From the NCBI GenBank assembly GCA_022616595.1, contig JAKEEL010000090.1, positions 1 to 9,415 on the forward strand: a DNA stretch of 9,415 nt, in the 5' to 3' direction. Shown here in pieces: positions 1 through 6,467 of this stretch (its first letter is position 1; each line of letters opens with the position of its first letter). The notes below the pieces were generated by a model. The model worked only from the letters and a program-made list of their open reading frames with translations. It was not told where the DNA came from and ran no database searches. This DNA is from Methylococcaceae bacterium. GTDB taxonomy: Bacteria; Pseudomonadota; Gammaproteobacteria; Methylococcales; UBA1147. Position numbers and translations under genes: made by a program.

Positions 1-132
1 GAGTCGTTGCCCGGCTTCCAGACAGCGAAGCTGGATATGCGTCACATTGATGCAATTTCCCGGTTGCATGTCGATTCCGTAAAGCTACAGTTCCCGGGTT
101 ACAGCCGAATTTTATTTTCCATGCTCGTTTGA
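1..132 (+). CDS. Possible 3' end of a truncated upstream gene (hypothetical)
   Basis: Frame 1 is open from the first base to a TGA at 130-132, giving 43 residues that end in GYSRILFSMLV. I recognise no family. The only support is that the frame stays open to the window edge and its stop lies 2 bp before a strong hairpin (135-166), as expected at the end of a gene. An open frame this short could arise by chance, so it may equally be noncoding. The upstream sequence would settle it. Confidence 0.3.
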   Translation, partial: ESLPGFQTAKLDMRHIDAISRLHVDSVKLQFPGYSRILFSMLV

Positions 133-134
133 TC

Positions 135-166
135 CCTCCCGCTCGATCTTCATCCGGAGCGGGAGG
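135..166. other. 10-bp perfect stem hairpin without T-tract
   Basis: CCTCCCGCTC at 135-144 pairs perfectly with GAGCGGGAGG at 157-166 around a 12-nt loop. Neither strand has a T-run after the stem, so it is not a standard intrinsic terminator. It could be an mRNA 3'-end stabiliser for the frame ending at 132, a degenerate terminator or a protein-binding palindrome. The right arm contains GGGAGG, so an RNA copy would hide a Shine-Dalgarno-like sequence. The ATG just after it (169) opens only 11 codons. Confidence 0.5.
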
Positions 167-259
167 AAATGGGCCGGATCCTGATCCATGGCGGCGTCGG
201 GTAAACATGCGCAAGCGATCGTCTTCACCCTTCCTGGACTCCAAACGAGCCCTGTATTA

Positions 260-283
260 TCGAAAATCGGGTGGCGATTTCGA
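260..283. repeat. Imperfect inverted repeat
   Basis: TCGAAAATCG (260-269) and CGATTTCGA (275-283) form a stem of about 9 bp with one bulged A and a 5-nt loop. It lies in a stretch (133-411) where I support no gene. It could be an operator-like site or the relic of a terminator; no T-tract follows. Function unknown. Confidence 0.35.
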
Positions 284-366
284 GTGTTGATCGTGCATGA
301 CTCCCGATCATTCAGGCCCGCGGTTTTCCATTGAATCGGTTGCTATCCGGCTGTAGGGAGAGGGCT

Positions 367-393
367 TTGTCGCGGACCGCATCCCGGTATAAT
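367..393 (+). promoter_or_regulatory. Weak sigma70-like promoter candidate
   Basis: A perfect TATAAT hexamer stands at 388-393, with TTGTCG at 367-372 giving a short 15-bp spacer. The -10 box is convincing; the -35 box and spacing are poor. If active, it would transcribe the palindromic element at 412-557 and the truncated SulP frame at 579. It may be the remaining promoter of the broken SulP gene. Confidence 0.25.
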
Positions 394-411
394 CGCGTCG
401 AACTATACCAT

Positions 412-557
412 TCGTACTTCGAATTTCGGCACTGGTACATGGAGGCGCCGGGGTGCTTGCCGGAGGTTTTGACAACAAGGAAGCTGTCACAGAGCCTACA
501 GGGATGTATTCACGGTGACCTCTGGCAAGCACCCCGGCGCCGAAATGCGAAGTGCGA
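412..557. mobile_element. MITE-like palindromic element with terminal inverted repeats
   Basis: This is a noncoding element of about 146 bp whose halves are inverted copies. The inner arms GGCGCCGGGGTGCTTGCC (444-461) and GGCAAGCACCCCGGCGCC (524-541) are perfect complements, extended to about 24 bp with one mismatch (444-467 against 518-541). Outer arms pair 412-429 with 540-557 at 16 of 18 positions. The left side has about 15 extra bases between outer and inner arms. The core contains the phrase GCCTACAGGGATGTATTCA. Size, long inverted ends and lack of coding capacity fit a miniature inverted-repeat element or a large REP/BIME-type repeat. I recall related intergenic repeats from methanotrophic Methylococcales, but this is unverified. 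It ends 21 bp before the start of a truncated SulP gene. Confidence 0.65.
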
Positions 558-578
558 TGACTATAAATCAAGAAAATA

Positions 579-728
579 ATGAATCGCAACGACCAATTCC
601 CCCATCACGAAAACCTCAACCTATTGGCCAATTTCCGGACTGACATTCCGGCCGGACTGGCGGTCTTTCTGATTTCGGTTCCTCTTGCTCTGGGCATTGC
701 GCTCGCATCCGGAGCCGCGCAGTTGTAA
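579..728 (+). pseudogene. Truncated N-terminus of a SulP-family anion transporter
   Basis: The ATG at 579 opens 49 codons. The translation includes DIPAGLAVFLISVPLALGIA and then LASGAA, the hallmark first membrane segment of SulP permeases (bacterial sulfate or bicarbonate transporters, usually 500 residues or more with 10-14 helices). Homology seems to stop near base 715, where SulP proteins normally continue into a second membrane segment; here the frame ends in AQL and TAA. No further SulP sequence follows before ftsK, so this looks like a deletion remnant rather than a point mutation. The remnant cannot transport anything. It lies between the palindromic element (412-557) and the ftsK promoter, which suggests local rearrangement. 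The Shine-Dalgarno match upstream is poor. Confidence 0.7.
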
Positions 729-732
729 TCAT

Positions 733-804
733 CAAGCCGTGGACGAGGTGGCGGCGGTCGAAACGAAGTATCAGGCGCTGTCGCGAACGACTCGCGATGA
801 TTGA
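733..804 (+). pseudogene. Possible 3' remnant of a deleted gene
   Basis: Immediately after the SulP stop, a different frame reads 23 residues beginning QAVDEVAAVETKYQAL and ending at TGA 802-804. The helical, charged composition and good codon pattern look like a real C-terminus, possibly the other end of the deletion that removed SulP (its own 3' end or a neighbouring gene). There is no start codon for it and no family recognition. It could be chance. Its stop codon overlaps the -35 box of the ftsK promoter. Confidence 0.22.
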
Positions 805-828
805 ATTTATATTTTCATTAAATATAAT
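801..828 (+). promoter_or_regulatory. Promoter for ftsK
   Basis: TTGAAT (801-806) and a perfect TATAAT (823-828) are separated by 16 bp in an abruptly AT-rich stretch between GC-richer sequences. Transcription would begin near 835, leaving a leader of about 30 nt before the TTG start of ftsK. This is the best sigma70-type promoter in the window and probably drives ftsK-lolA-rarA. Confidence 0.6.
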
Positions 829-863
829 AGGATAGTTAAATTAACTAGAAACGGGATAAGAGT

Positions 864-3161
864 TTGGCACAGCAAAAAAATCGCGCGTACCCGGACACGT
901 TCGGAGACGAATGGATCCGCGGCATCCGCGAAGTCGTGTTGCTCGGAATGACAGCCCTGGCGTTGTTTTTTCTGATTTCGCTCGCGACTTTCAATCTCGA
1001 TGATCCGGGCTGGACCTCGAGCGGCAGCGGAGCACCGGTAAAAAATGCAGGGGGCGCGGTAGGCGCCTGGGTCTCGGATTTTTTGCTCGCGGTTTTCGGT
1101 GTGACGGCTGGATTGTTCCCGATCATGATCATCTATCGGGGTATTCTGAGTTACCGGGTGGATGCGCATAACCGGAACGGCTGGAACGGCGCGTTGCGAT
1201 GGGCCGGTTTCGGAATGACCGTGGTGTCCGGTGCCTCGCTCGCCCATGTGCATTTCGTACGGGTCGGTATTCGCTTACCCGAAACCAGCGGCGGTTTGCT
1301 CGGGGAAGATATCGGCCAGATTTTGATCAACGGATTCGGCATCACCGGCGCGACTGTCTTGCTTTTGGCCGGCTTTTTGGCCGGCATCACCCTGTCCACG
1401 GGTCTTTCCTGGATTGCATTGATCGATGGAATCGGCAAAATCACACTGGCCCTTTTAGATAAAGTCGGTGCTTTATCCGCAGCGCTTTATCGCCACATGA
1501 CTTCGAGAAATGAGAAGAGCCGGTTCCCGGAAATTGAGGCGCCCCCGCAGCGAGTCGCGGCCAGTCCAAAACCCTCGAAACCGCCAAGAATCGAACCCGT
1601 TTTCAAGCCGATCGAGCCCGCCGAAACGGGAGAGATGAATCCCCGGCCGAATTCGATGCCGCCCGCTGAAGGGACTTTGCCGCACCTGTCCCTGCTGGAC
1701 GAATATCATTCCAAAGCCAAGGGCTATTCGAAAACCGTGCTCGATGATCTGTCGCGCAAGGTCGAGGCGATCCTGCATGATTTCGGCGTCGATGTCGAGG
1801 TCGTCGAGGTGCATCCGGGGCCTGTGATTACCCGTTTCGAAATTCAACCGGCCGCAGGGGTCAAGGTCAGCCGGGTCAGCGGACTCTCGAAGGATCTGGC
1901 GCGGGCTCTCTCGGTTCGAAGCGTCCGGGTCGTCGAGATCATTCCGGGAAAGTCCGTGATCGGTCTTGAAATTCCGAATGAAGAATACGAAATGGTTTCG
2001 CTCCGGGAAGTCTTGGCATCTGAGGTCTATGAGGAATCGGCTTCACCTCTGACCCTGGTGCTCGGAAAAGATATCGGCGGCAAGCCGGTGATCGCCGACC
2101 TGGCGAAAATGCCGCATCTTCTGGTGGCCGGGACCACGGGTTCCGGGAAATCCGTGGCGATCAACACGATGATTTTGAGTTTGCTGTACAAATCGACTGC
2201 GGCCGACGTCCGCATGATCATGATTGATCCCAAGATGCTGGAATTGTCCGTGTACGAGGGGATTCCGCATCTGCTGACGCCGGTGGTCACCGATATGAAA
2301 GACGCGGCGAATGCCTTGCGTTGGTGTGTCGCCGAAATGGAGCGCCGCTATCGGCTCATGTCCTGGTTGGGGGTCCGTAATCTTGGCGGGTTCAACCGGA
2401 AGGTCAAGGAGGCGCAGAAAAACGGGACTCCGATCAAGGATCCATTCGCGAATTCGGATTCAAATGCGCCCAACGCATCGGGAACGCCGGATCTGACGCC
2501 GCTGCCCAATATCGTGATCGTGATCGACGAATTGGCCGACATGATGATGATTGTGGGTAAGAAGGTCGAGCAGCTGATCGCGCGTCTCGCTCAGAAGGCG
2601 CGCGCAGCCGGCTTGCACCTGGTGCTCGCGACGCAACGGCCATCGGTGGATGTACTCACGGGGCTGATCAAGGCGAATATACCGACCCGGATCGCGTTTC
2701 AGGTGTCCTCGAAAATCGACTCGCGTACCATCATCGATCAGGGCGGTGCCGAGAGTCTGCTCGGCAACGGCGATATGCTGTTTCAGCCCGCGGGCACCAA
2801 TATCCCGATCCGGGCTCACGGCGCCTTTGTCGATGACCATGAGGTGCACCGGGTGGTGGAGTTTCTCAAGAGTACCGGCGAGGCTGTTTATCTGGATGAA
2901 ATCACGCGGGAATTCGAAGAATCCGCAACGCCGGGTGGAACCGAATATGAAGCAAGCGAGTCTGACCCCTTGTACGATGAGGCGGTGCGTTTCGTCACCG
3001 AGTCACGCCGGGCATCGATTTCAAGCGTCCAAAGAAAATTCAAAATAGGCTACAATCGCGCGGCCAGAATGGTCGAGGACATGGAACGGGCGGGTGTAGT
3101 CAGTGCCGCGGAGACGAACGGCTCCAGGGAGGTGTTGGTCGCGGCTCCACCCGGGGATTGA
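864..3161 (+). CDS. ftsK: DNA translocase FtsK
   Basis: Membrane-anchored, ATP-driven DNA pump of the divisome that aligns chromosome termini and activates XerCD recombination at dif during septation. The 765 residues show four hydrophobic segments (about 24-44, 70-93, 110-130 and 152-180), a short proline-rich linker (about 205-275), the RecA-like motor with Walker A GTTGSGKS at 423-430 and Walker B IVIVIDE at 550-556, and the C-terminal gamma winged helix that reads KOPS (about 701-760). Length is typical of pseudomonad-type FtsK, with a linker far shorter than that of E. coli. The start is TTG: an in-frame stop at 846-848 excludes anything earlier, and later candidates would cut into the first membrane segment. 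GGGA at 853-856 gives a modest ribosome binding site. It is followed by lolA and rarA, an order seen in other gammaproteobacteria. The family assignment is secure. Confidence 0.97.
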   Translation: MAQQKNRAYPDTFGDEWIRGIREVVLLGMTALALFFLISLATFNLDDPGWTSSGSGAPVKNAGGAVGAWVSDFLLAVFGVTAGLFPIMIIYRGILSYRVDAHNRNGWNGALRWAGFGMTVVSGASLAHVHFVRVGIRLPETSGGLLGEDIGQILINGFGITGATVLLLAGFLAGITLSTGLSWIALIDGIGKITLALLDKVGALSAALYRHMTSRNEKSRFPEIEAPPQRVAASPKPSKPPRIEPVFKPIEPAETGEMNPRPNSMPPAEGTLPHLSLLDEYHSKAKGYSKTVLDDLSRKVEAILHDFGVDVEVVEVHPGPVITRFEIQPAAGVKVSRVSGLSKDLARALSVRSVRVVEIIPGKSVIGLEIPNEEYEMVSLREVLASEVYEESASPLTLVLGKDIGGKPVIADLAKMPHLLVAGTTGSGKSVAINTMILSLLYKSTAADVRMIMIDPKMLELSVYEGIPHLLTPVVTDMKDAANALRWCVAEMERRYRLMSWLGVRNLGGFNRKVKEAQKNGTPIKDPFANSDSNAPNASGTPDLTPLPNIVIVIDELADMMMIVGKKVEQLIARLAQKARAAGLHLVLATQRPSVDVLTGLIKANIPTRIAFQVSSKIDSRTIIDQGGAESLLGNGDMLFQPAGTNIPIRAHGAFVDDHEVHRVVEFLKSTGEAVYLDEITREFEESATPGGTEYEASESDPLYDEAVRFVTESRRASISSVQRKFKIGYNRAARMVEDMERAGVVSAAETNGSREVLVAAPPGD

Positions 3162-3269
3162 AACGGATTTTCGACCTGATCCGGCGGATTTCCGCAATGA
3201 TTTCAGCGCATGCCGCACCAAGCGGTCGAGCCCCTTGACCCGGCGCGCCAACCTTCCCGAACACCAGAA

Positions 3270-3938
3270 ATGAAGAACATAAAGAACGCAATGCAATTCC
3301 AGGCTGAAATTCGTTTCTACCGGCCATTGTATGGAATACTAATCCTGCTCGGCTGCATGCCCGCTTATGCGGGCGATGCGGTGAATCAGCTGAACCGTTT
3401 TCTGGCCGATACACGGACTTTGTCCGCCGATTTCAAACAGGTCGCGATCGACGAGGCGGGCCGTCCGGGCCAGCTTGTGAGTGGAATATTCCTGTTGGCC
3501 AAGCCCGGCAGGTTTCGCTGGGATTATCTTAAACCCTACAAGCAGGAAATCGTCGCGAACGGCAAAAAGGTCTGGTTTTACGATGTGGACCTCGAACAGG
3601 TTACGGTGAAACAGCTTGGTAATGCGATCGGTTCGACTCCCGCGTTGTTGTTGACGGGGGAGGTGAGTCTCGACGAGAACTTCGTGATCGAGGATCAGGG
3701 CGAGCGGGAAGGAATGCGCTGGACCCGTCTGGTTCCTCGTTCCGAAGACAACACCTTCAAAACGATCAGCATCGGAATTCAGGAGAATCATCTCAGGGGC
3801 ATGGAGCTCAGCGACAACTTCGGCCAGTTGACGCGCATCTCCTTTTCGAATATCAGGATCAATGACCCGATCGAAGCCAAGCGTTTTGAATTCGTAGCCC
3901 CGGCCGGCGTCGATGTATTCGAAGACAAGGCGAATTGA
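3270..3938 (+). CDS. lolA: Outer-membrane lipoprotein carrier protein LolA
   Basis: Periplasmic chaperone that takes lipoproteins from LolCDE in the inner membrane and hands them to LolB at the outer membrane. From the ATG at 3270 the product has 222 residues: a signal peptide with hydrophobic core LYGILILLGCMP and cleavage after AYA (about residue 34), then the LolA fold. Family signatures include TLSADFKQ, GRFRWDY, a segment ending VWFYDVDLEQVTVK, and the C-terminal FEFVAPAGVDVFED. A later ATG at 3291 would give a 27-residue signal peptide and is almost as likely; neither has a strong Shine-Dalgarno. Sequence upstream to 3210 is also open but does not resemble a signal peptide. A cysteine in LLGC before the cleavage site loosely resembles a lipobox, but the AYA site is better and LolA is normally soluble. 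The gene begins 108 bp after ftsK and nearly abuts rarA, so it is probably cotranscribed. Confidence 0.94.
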   Translation: MKNIKNAMQFQAEIRFYRPLYGILILLGCMPAYAGDAVNQLNRFLADTRTLSADFKQVAIDEAGRPGQLVSGIFLLAKPGRFRWDYLKPYKQEIVANGKKVWFYDVDLEQVTVKQLGNAIGSTPALLLTGEVSLDENFVIEDQGEREGMRWTRLVPRSEDNTFKTISIGIQENHLRGMELSDNFGQLTRISFSNIRINDPIEAKRFEFVAPAGVDVFEDKAN

Positions 3939-3979
3939 TTCGCGGAGCAACGGATCGCAGCCGGCAGCGCGCGCGCTCC

Positions 3980-5329
3980 ATGCGGCTGGACGCCGTTAAT
4001 TCCTTGGAATCCAATCCTTACACGCCTCTTGCGGACCGGATGCGGCCTCGCTGTCTCGAGGAGTTCATCGGGCAGAAGCACCTTTTGGCCGAGGGTAAAC
4101 CGCTGCTCGAAACAGTTTCCGGCAGGCACTTGCATTCCATGGTTTTCTGGGGGCCGCCGGGCAGTGGAAAAACCACGCTGGCGCGCATGATCGCGGGATC
4201 TGCGGATGCTGAATTCATCGCGCTCTCCGCCGTATTATCGGGAGTCAAGGAAGTCCGGGATGCGGTTAGCAAGGCCAAAGAGGTGCTTCAGGGCAGCCGG
4301 CGCCGGACCATCCTGTTCGTCGACGAGGTGCACCGTTTCAATAAATCCCAGCAGGATGGTTTCCTGCCTCACATCGAGGACGGTACGATTTATTTTATCG
4401 GTGCGACAACCGAAAATCCCTCGTTCGCGTTGAACAACGCACTGCTTTCCAGGACTCGGGTCTATGTTCTGCAGACCTTGGACTCCGAGGCGCTCGGGCG
4501 ACTAATCGATGTCGCGCTGCGCGATACCGAGCGCGGGCTCGGATTGCCGGAAACGGCGATGAGTTCCGATGCGAAACAAATGATCATAAATGCGGCCGAT
4601 GGAGATGCACGCAAGCTACTGAATATGCTGGAATTGGCCTCGGACATGGCCGGCTCGGGGAAGGTCGCGGCAAAAATCCCGGACGATACGGTACGCTCGG
4701 TGATTTCGGGTGGAGTGCGCCGTTTCGACAGGCAGGGTGAAGACTTTTACAATCAGATATCCGCACTGCATAAATCGGTTCGGGGCAGCGCGCCGGATGC
4801 GGCATTATACTGGCTGTGCAGAATGCTGGATGCCGGGTGCGACCCGGCCTATCTGGCGCGGCGCATCGTGCGGATTGCTTCCGAGGATGTCGGGAATGCC
4901 GATCCCCGCGCACTGGAGCTTGCTCTAAATGCCTGGGACTGCCTGGAGCGGCTCGGAAGTCCCGAAGGCGAACTGGCGCTCGCCCAGGCAGTCGTCTATC
5001 TCGCCTGTGCTCCGAAAAGCAACGCCGTTTACAAAGCCTATCAAGCGGCTTTGCACGATGCCCGCAATCGCGGCAGTCTCGAGGTGCCGCCGCATCTTCG
5101 AAACGCACCGACAAAACGAATGGAGCAGTTGGACTACGGCCGGGGATACCGCTATGCGCATGACGAACCCGAAGGTTATGCAGCGGCCGAAGAGTATTTT
5201 CCGGAAGCTTTGAGCGGAACCCGTTATTATGATCCGGTCCCGCGCGGCCTCGAAATCAAAATTGCCGAGAAACTCAGGCGCTTGAGCGAATTGGACCAGG
5301 AAGCCCGGAATTCCGGGAAGGCGCGTTGA
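3980..5329 (+). CDS. rarA: Replication-associated recombination protein A (RarA/MgsA), AAA+ ATPase
   Basis: Clamp-loader-like AAA+ ATPase (MgsA/WRNIP1 family) that acts at stalled replication forks and binds SSB. From ATG 3980 it has 449 residues, close to the 447 of E. coli. Visible motifs are MRPRCLEEFIGQ near the N-terminus, Walker A GPPGSGKTT at 58-66, Walker B LFVDEVHRFNKSQQD from 112, sensor 1 GATTENPSF from 141, and an arginine finger in LLSRTRVY (R158). The C-terminal tetramerisation region carries SALHKSVRGSAPDAALYW, ASEDVGNADPRA, YLACAPKSNAVY and HLRNAPTKRMEQLDYG. The reading frame extends to TTG 3935, which overlaps the lolA stop and has AAGG upstream, so a 464-residue coupled product is possible; its added N-terminus is arginine-rich and unlike the family, so ATG 3980 is preferred. 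The ribosome binding site before 3980 is weak. It ends 139 bp before accA. Confidence 0.96.
   Translation: MRLDAVNSLESNPYTPLADRMRPRCLEEFIGQKHLLAEGKPLLETVSGRHLHSMVFWGPPGSGKTTLARMIAGSADAEFIALSAVLSGVKEVRDAVSKAKEVLQGSRRRTILFVDEVHRFNKSQQDGFLPHIEDGTIYFIGATTENPSFALNNALLSRTRVYVLQTLDSEALGRLIDVALRDTERGLGLPETAMSSDAKQMIINAADGDARKLLNMLELASDMAGSGKVAAKIPDDTVRSVISGGVRRFDRQGEDFYNQISALHKSVRGSAPDAALYWLCRMLDAGCDPAYLARRIVRIASEDVGNADPRALELALNAWDCLERLGSPEGELALAQAVVYLACAPKSNAVYKAYQAALHDARNRGSLEVPPHLRNAPTKRMEQLDYGRGYRYAHDEPEGYAAAEEYFPEALSGTRYYDPVPRGLEIKIAEKLRRLSELDQEARNSGKAR
5304..5317. repeat. 14-bp perfect palindrome at the rarA 3' end
   Basis: CCCGGAATTCCGGG is a perfect palindrome within the last codons of rarA, with no T-tract behind it. 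As it has no loop it is more likely a DNA-level symmetry or chance than a terminator hairpin. No function assigned. Confidence 0.3.
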
Positions 5330-5337
5330 AGCGATTC

Positions 5338-5366
5338 TTTCAGACGTTAATAAAAGACGGTAATAT
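5338..5366 (+). promoter_or_regulatory. Weak promoter candidate upstream of accA
   Basis: The rarA-accA gap turns AT-rich right after the rarA stop. TAATAT at 5361-5366 could be a -10 box, with the poor -35 candidate TTTCAG at 5338-5343 and a 17-bp spacer. If used, the accA leader would be about 95 nt long and would contain the hairpins at 5425-5450. The call rests mainly on position and AT content. Confidence 0.22.
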
Positions 5367-5424
5367 TATCTTTTTCAAAGAAAAGCCTACGGACGCCGGC
5401 CGGATACCGGGTCCGGGTCGTAAC

Positions 5425-5450
5425 GGAATCAGAAATTCCAATGCGGAATT
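5425..5450 (+). promoter_or_regulatory. Two mutually exclusive hairpins in the accA leader
   Basis: GGAAT (5425-5429) can pair with ATTCC (5435-5439), or AATTCC (5434-5439) can pair with GGAATT (5445-5450). Both use the same middle strand, so only one can form at a time. They end 18 bases before the accA ATG, whose own ribosome binding site is poor. The short, AT-rich stems make this a modest candidate for control of accA translation; it could be coincidence. Confidence 0.33.
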
Positions 5451-5468
5451 ATTCTAATAACAAGTCAC

Positions 5469-6428
5469 ATGAACCTGAAATTTCTGGATTTTGAACAGCC
5501 GATTGCGGAACTTGAGGCGAAAATAGAAGAACTTCGTAATGTCGGATTCGACAATGCAATCAATATCTCGGAAGAGATTTCGCGCCTCGATGAAAAAAGT
5601 CGAAAATTAACCGAGTCCATATTTTCCTCGCTGTCTGCCTGGCAAATATCCCAGCTCTCGCGGCATCCCAGAAGACCGTATACGCTCGACTATATCAAAT
5701 TGATTTTTGACAATTTCAATGAATTGCACGGCGACCGCTGTTACCGCGACGATCCGGCCATCGTCGGCGGCATCGCGCGGCTCGCCGGCAGGCCCGTCGT
5801 CGTGATCGGTCACCAGAAGGGGCGCGATACCAACGAAAAGCTGTATCGCAACTTCGGAATGCCGAGTCCCGAAGGTTACCGCAAGGCCTTGCGTTTGATG
5901 CGGCTCGGTGAACGCTTCGGGCTTCCCGTGATCAGCTTTATCGATACCCCCGGCGCCTATCCCGGCATCGGTGCGGAAGAACGCGGGCAGAGCGAGGCGA
6001 TCGCGCGGAATCTATTCGAAATGTCGAAATTGCGCGTGCCGATCGTATGCACGGTAATCGGGGAGGGCGGCTCCGGCGGGGCGCTTGCAATCGGCGTCGG
6101 CGACCGGTTGATGATGCTTCAATACAGCACCTATTCGGTGATATCGCCGGAAGGCTGTGCGTCGATCCTGTGGAAAAGTTCCGACAAGGCCGAGCTCGCG
6201 GCCGAAGCCATGGCCATTACCTCCGCGCGCCTCAAGGAAATGGAGTTGATCGATGTAATCGTGGGCGAGCCCCTGGGCGGAGCGCACCGCGATGCGTCCG
6301 AGTGCGGGAAAATTCTGAAGGCGGAATTGATCAATCAGTTGGCGGACCTGGATTCCATTTCGACCGATAATCTGCTCGAGAGGCGTTACAAACGTTTGAT
6401 GGATTATGGAGATTACCTCGAAGAGTAG
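5469..6428 (+). CDS. accA: Acetyl-CoA carboxylase carboxyltransferase subunit alpha
   Basis: With AccD it forms the carboxyltransferase that moves the carboxyl group from biotin on AccB to acetyl-CoA, giving malonyl-CoA, the first committed step of fatty acid synthesis in the cytoplasm. At 319 residues it equals the E. coli length. The N-terminal helix reads FLDFEQPIAELEAKIEEL. Crotonase-like carboxyltransferase motifs follow: GHQKGRDTNEK, FGMPSPEGYRKALRLM, DTPGAYPGIGAEERGQSEA from residue 159, the glycine-rich GEGGSGGALAIG from 198 that shapes the oxyanion hole, and SPEGCASILWK from 226. No clear Shine-Dalgarno precedes the ATG, but the start matches the family exactly. In E. coli the carboxyltransferase binds accA and accD mRNA and represses translation; whether the leader hairpins here serve a similar purpose is only inference. 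tilS follows after 39 bp without a terminator, so the two are probably cotranscribed. Confidence 0.98.
   Translation: MNLKFLDFEQPIAELEAKIEELRNVGFDNAINISEEISRLDEKSRKLTESIFSSLSAWQISQLSRHPRRPYTLDYIKLIFDNFNELHGDRCYRDDPAIVGGIARLAGRPVVVIGHQKGRDTNEKLYRNFGMPSPEGYRKALRLMRLGERFGLPVISFIDTPGAYPGIGAEERGQSEAIARNLFEMSKLRVPIVCTVIGEGGSGGALAIGVGDRLMMLQYSTYSVISPEGCASILWKSSDKAELAAEAMAITSARLKEMELIDVIVGEPLGGAHRDASECGKILKAELINQLADLDSISTDNLLERRYKRLMDYGDYLEE
6060..6067 (+). other. KOPS-like octamer
   Basis: GGGGAGGG inside accA matches the E. coli FtsK-orienting consensus GGGNAGGG. It encodes part of the conserved GEGGSGG motif of AccA, so protein constraint alone may explain it. If KOPS is conserved in this organism, it would point translocation along the + strand here. 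Confidence 0.2.
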
Positions 6429-6467
6429 GCGCGTTTCGCGGCCTCCGACTAAAATCCAGGCTGCGGG

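Noticed and set aside
188..334. 48-codon + strand frame from ATG 188 to TGA 332-334
   Set aside because: No good Shine-Dalgarno, no recognisable family, and length within chance expectation.
308..589. 93-residue - strand open frame and 82-residue + strand frame across the palindromic element
   Set aside because: Both read through the inverted-repeat element; the translations come from repeat arms and lack ribosome binding sites or family resemblance.
807..1253. Long - strand open frames opposite the ftsK 5' end
   Set aside because: They lie opposite an unmistakable ftsK coding frame, resemble no family and have low-complexity composition typical of antisense frames in GC-rich genes.
1364..1391. 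Direct repeat TTTTGGCCGGC / TTTTTGGCCGGC in ftsK
   Set aside because: It encodes the glycine-leucine membrane segment LLAGFLAG and is explained by coding constraint.
3935..3979. Upstream TTG start for rarA overlapping the lolA stop
   Set aside because: The added 15 residues are arginine-rich and outside the family alignment; ATG 3980 gives the expected N-terminus, though coupling cannot be excluded.
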